Part shown: piece after piece, positions 55,198 through 56,909 of the stretch
Layout: every line of letters begins with the position of its first letter
Numbering within the stretch: position 1 is the first letter of the stretch
NCBI GenBank assembly: GCA_016937695.1
Contig: JAFGWC010000098.1
Span: forward strand, 1 to 56,909
Reading direction: 5' to 3'
From: Bacteroidales bacterium
GTDB taxonomy: Bacteria > Bacteroidota > Bacteroidia > Bacteroidales > NBLH01
Length of the DNA stretch: 56,909 nt
Program-made: the position numbers and the translations under genes
The notes under the pieces: model-generated
Databases searched by the model: none
Seen by the model: the letters and a program-made list of their open reading frames with translations, nothing else
What the model was told of the DNA's origin: nothing

Positions 55198-56070
55198 TTA
55201 AGCAAATAAAATTTTTGTAGTTAACAACCTAAAATAATCTTTTGACCAAAAGTCAAATATTTTATTGTCTTTGATAAAAGGCTTAACTTCTTCAATTGCT
55301 TTTGCTAAATTTAATGTGTCAATTTTGTTATTCATTAGTTCAATAAATATTTTTTTGTCAAACAACATACTCCGCTCAAAATCACCACTTTCAATCATTC
55401 TTTCTTTCAAATGTTCAAGGTTTAGCTTCGTGTTATTTTTTACATACCACTCAAAATCATACCAATCCCTTCCTTTTACGCGCGTTTTCCATTCTCTGCA
55501 CAAAACAGCGTGCATTTTACCTGCATATAGGTTTGGTAAAGTCATTGAAACAATATTAAAAGTCATTGGCATTAATAACGTTTTTGCTTCTGTTTGAAAT
55601 TTTAAAGGAGGATTAGTATCAACTTCAATCTTTATCTTTATTTTCTTTTGATAATCAATACCTTCAAGAATATTTTCTAAATCTTTAGTATTTATATCAA
55701 GTGTGTGGATTGAAGTATCATTTTTCAAGAATGCAGATTCAATATCTGATGATTTTTCTTTTTTTATCTTTTTTCTTAACTCAATGCTTACTCCAAGAGC
55801 ATCAAACTCGTTTATTATATATTTAAAATAGTCTTCAATATTGAAACTCTGATTTTTTTCTATCAGTGAGAAATCTAAATCTTCTGAAAATCTATTTAAA
55901 CCGTATAAAATTCTTAAAGATGTTCCTCCATAAAATGCAACTTCACTAAAAAAATTTCCTCTATATAATCCCAATAAAGTTATTTCCTGAAAAATTTCTT
56001 TTAATGCGTTTAGAATTTCATTTTCAGAACTAATATCGTATTTCGACAGCATTTGCTTGATGATACTCAT
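55198..56070 (-). CDS. abiEii: AbiEii-type nucleotidyltransferase toxin
   Basis: A 290-residue toxin of the AbiE type IV toxin-antitoxin system. The nucleotidyltransferase motif VAFYGGTSLRILYGLNRFSEDLDF holds G-G-T-S and the metal ligands D64 and D66. C-terminal motifs are GKMHAVLCREWKTRVKGRDWYDFEWY (conserved KGRDxYD). In characterised members it blocks growth on phage infection by modifying RNA ends. It overlaps the antitoxin by 4 bp (ATGA). Belongs to a different subgroup from the 214-residue AbiEii-like protein at 26957. Confidence 0.92.
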   Translation of the reverse strand: MSIIKQMLSKYDISSENEILNALKEIFQEITLLGLYRGNFFSEVAFYGGTSLRILYGLNRFSEDLDFSLIEKNQSFNIEDYFKYIINEFDALGVSIELRKKIKKEKSSDIESAFLKNDTSIHTLDINTKDLENILEGIDYQKKIKIKIEVDTNPPLKFQTEAKTLLMPMTFNIVSMTLPNLYAGKMHAVLCREWKTRVKGRDWYDFEWYVKNNTKLNLEHLKERMIESGDFERSMLFDKKIFIELMNNKIDTLNLAKAIEEVKPFIKDNKIFDFWSKDYFRLLTTKILFA

Positions 56071-56714
56071 AATTCCTTTATTAAATTTAGTAGTATTTGT
56101 ATTTTTTTTGATTTTGAAACTTGGGAATATTCCGCTATAATATTGGTGTCAAAATATTCAAATTCATCTATATCTATTCTTAAATCACTTTCTAAAAAAT
56201 CAATCATAGATGATTTGGATGTTAATTCAATTCCTTTTGTAAAATATATTTTGTCGCAAATAGCTTTTTCTTTGCTTGCGATAAGAAAAGCGTTTTTTTT
56301 AAAAAATTCAATTTTCACTCCAATTCTAAACAGCTCATTTTTAATGTGTTTATATGAAAAAACCCCAATATCAGTATTAAAAACTTTTGAGCGCTTTGTT
56401 GTAATCGCGGTAACTTCATGAACAGCTTCCGGAATTAATCCATAAAAAGATAAGGCATAGTCAAGTGATATATAGGAAGGATTGTTTAACAAATTATTTG
56501 AAATCAGTTCTTTTGCTACAATATTTTTATTAATTAATGAAGTATGAATATAAAATCCTTTTTTAATTGATTTAATAATACCCTTCTGCTTCATATTGAC
56601 TATTTTATCGTTAATGTTATCATAATCCATATTTACAAGTATGCTTTTTAAAGTTGCATAATCAATGATATGAGTTTTATATTCAGATAATTTATTTTCA
56701 ATTAACAAATCCAT
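56067..56714 (-). CDS. abiEi: AbiEi-type antitoxin
   Basis: A 215-residue protein starting at the ATG at 56714 (an in-frame TTG at 56747 is less likely). An N-terminal winged helix (YATLKSILVNMDYDNINDKI, MKQKGIIKSIKKGFYI) is followed by the C-terminal antitoxin domain (YISLDYALSFYGLIPEAVHEVTAITTKRSKVF). The family represses its own operon with the winged helix and neutralises AbiEii without contact. Candidate promoter box at 56765. Confidence 0.9.
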   Translation of the reverse strand: MDLLIENKLSEYKTHIIDYATLKSILVNMDYDNINDKIVNMKQKGIIKSIKKGFYIHTSLINKNIVAKELISNNLLNNPSYISLDYALSFYGLIPEAVHEVTAITTKRSKVFNTDIGVFSYKHIKNELFRIGVKIEFFKKNAFLIASKEKAICDKIYFTKGIELTSKSSMIDFLESDLRIDIDEFEYFDTNIIAEYSQVSKSKKIQILLNLIKEL

Positions 56715-56764
56715 AGCAATGTGTGTTTGTGCATAAATAATAGTCAAATTAAATATTATCTATG

Positions 56765-56772
56765 CAAAGATA
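56765..56772 (-). promoter_or_regulatory. -7 box of the abiE operon
   Basis: Minus-strand TATCTTTG, an exact TAnnTTTG box, 50 bp before the chosen ATG. Confidence 0.55.
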
Positions 56773-56837
56773 GTAAATTTCACATAAACGCCGCTAATAA
56801 AATGATTCATTTGCTTATTTTCATATTTTTAAAAATT

Positions 56838-56909
56838 GAGCATAACGAAAATGTGTTGGCGGCGGTGGCTTGGGTGGCTTGTGGAATAAAGTGGGCGAAG
56901 CCCACGAAA
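56838..56909. repeat. GC-rich repeat at window edge, possibly attC-like
   Basis: The base composition jumps from very AT-rich to GC-rich at about 56855. It contains a tandem 9-bp repeat GGTGGCTTG (56864-56881) and the hairpin GTGGGC-GAA-GCCCAC (56891-56905). The start GAGCATAACGAAAATGTG resembles the left side of intergenic repeats often seen in Bacteroidota, some of which are attC-like. The right side is cut off by the window. Confidence 0.45.

Noticed and set aside
1-56909. CRISPR arrays, transposases, prophage genes, rRNA
   Set aside because: No regularly spaced repeats, no transposase or integrase motifs and no structural phage genes were seen by reading.

Overview
The window is very AT-rich and looks like chromosomal DNA of a member of the Bacteroidota, probably Bacteroidales-like. 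The reasons are: many genes preceded by the Bacteroidota -7 box TAnnTTTG rather than a sigma70 -10; few Shine-Dalgarno sequences; lipoproteins with Bacteroidota-style lipoboxes; an M1 aminopeptidase ending in a type IX secretion sorting domain; an AsnRS with an extra internal helical insertion; and a PiT phosphate carrier fused to a PhoU-like tail. I cannot name a genus. All assignments come from reading motifs; no database search was run.

Layout. 1-4156 (minus): a mntA-hepT (HEPN/MNT) toxin-antitoxin pair, then dnaG, a zinc-ribbon membrane protein and the N-terminal two thirds of an amidohydrolase. 4369-14276: mostly plus-strand housekeeping genes (Ig-like lipoprotein, PiT transporter, gltX, ruvB, folB), with a YkgJ-like protein on minus. 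14316-21597 (minus): a NUMOD4 protein, then a run rpoN, OMP, LD-carboxypeptidase, Wzi-like barrel, then a lipoprotein M2-peptidase homologue that has lost its zinc ligands. 21899-23422: asnS.

23445-37257 (minus) is a 13.8-kb surface-polysaccharide locus. It starts with a Wzt-type ABC ATPase and holds six glycosyltransferases, a nucleotidyltransferase, two methyltransferases and a HisH/HisF/WbpG amidination module. That module is split by a DUF6922/AbiEii-type toxin-antitoxin pair. No flippase, polymerase or Wzm permease is in the window.

37525-50965: a TPR protein, M1 aminopeptidase, YhbP-like flavoprotein, greA with a terminator-like leader hairpin, small envelope proteins including a degenerate Rieske-like lipoprotein, DUF2461, OsmC, Crp/Fnr, a receiver-PP2C regulator, a BCS1-like AAA ATPase, glnS, and a RanBP2-type zinc-finger protein interrupted by one in-frame TAG. 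51095-51165 is tRNA-Cys(GCA). The DNA beyond it (51210-56909) is a defence block: a single-polypeptide type IIG restriction-modification enzyme, an AbiEi/AbiEii pair, and at the window edge an abruptly GC-rich repeat that may be the start of an attC-like or other mobile-associated element.

The recurring theme is toxin-antitoxin modules with nucleotidyltransferase folds (three in 57 kb), each set beside or inside an essential or surface locus. The most unusual single observations are the M2 pseudoprotease, the TA pair inside the amidination module, the in-frame TAG and the greA leader.
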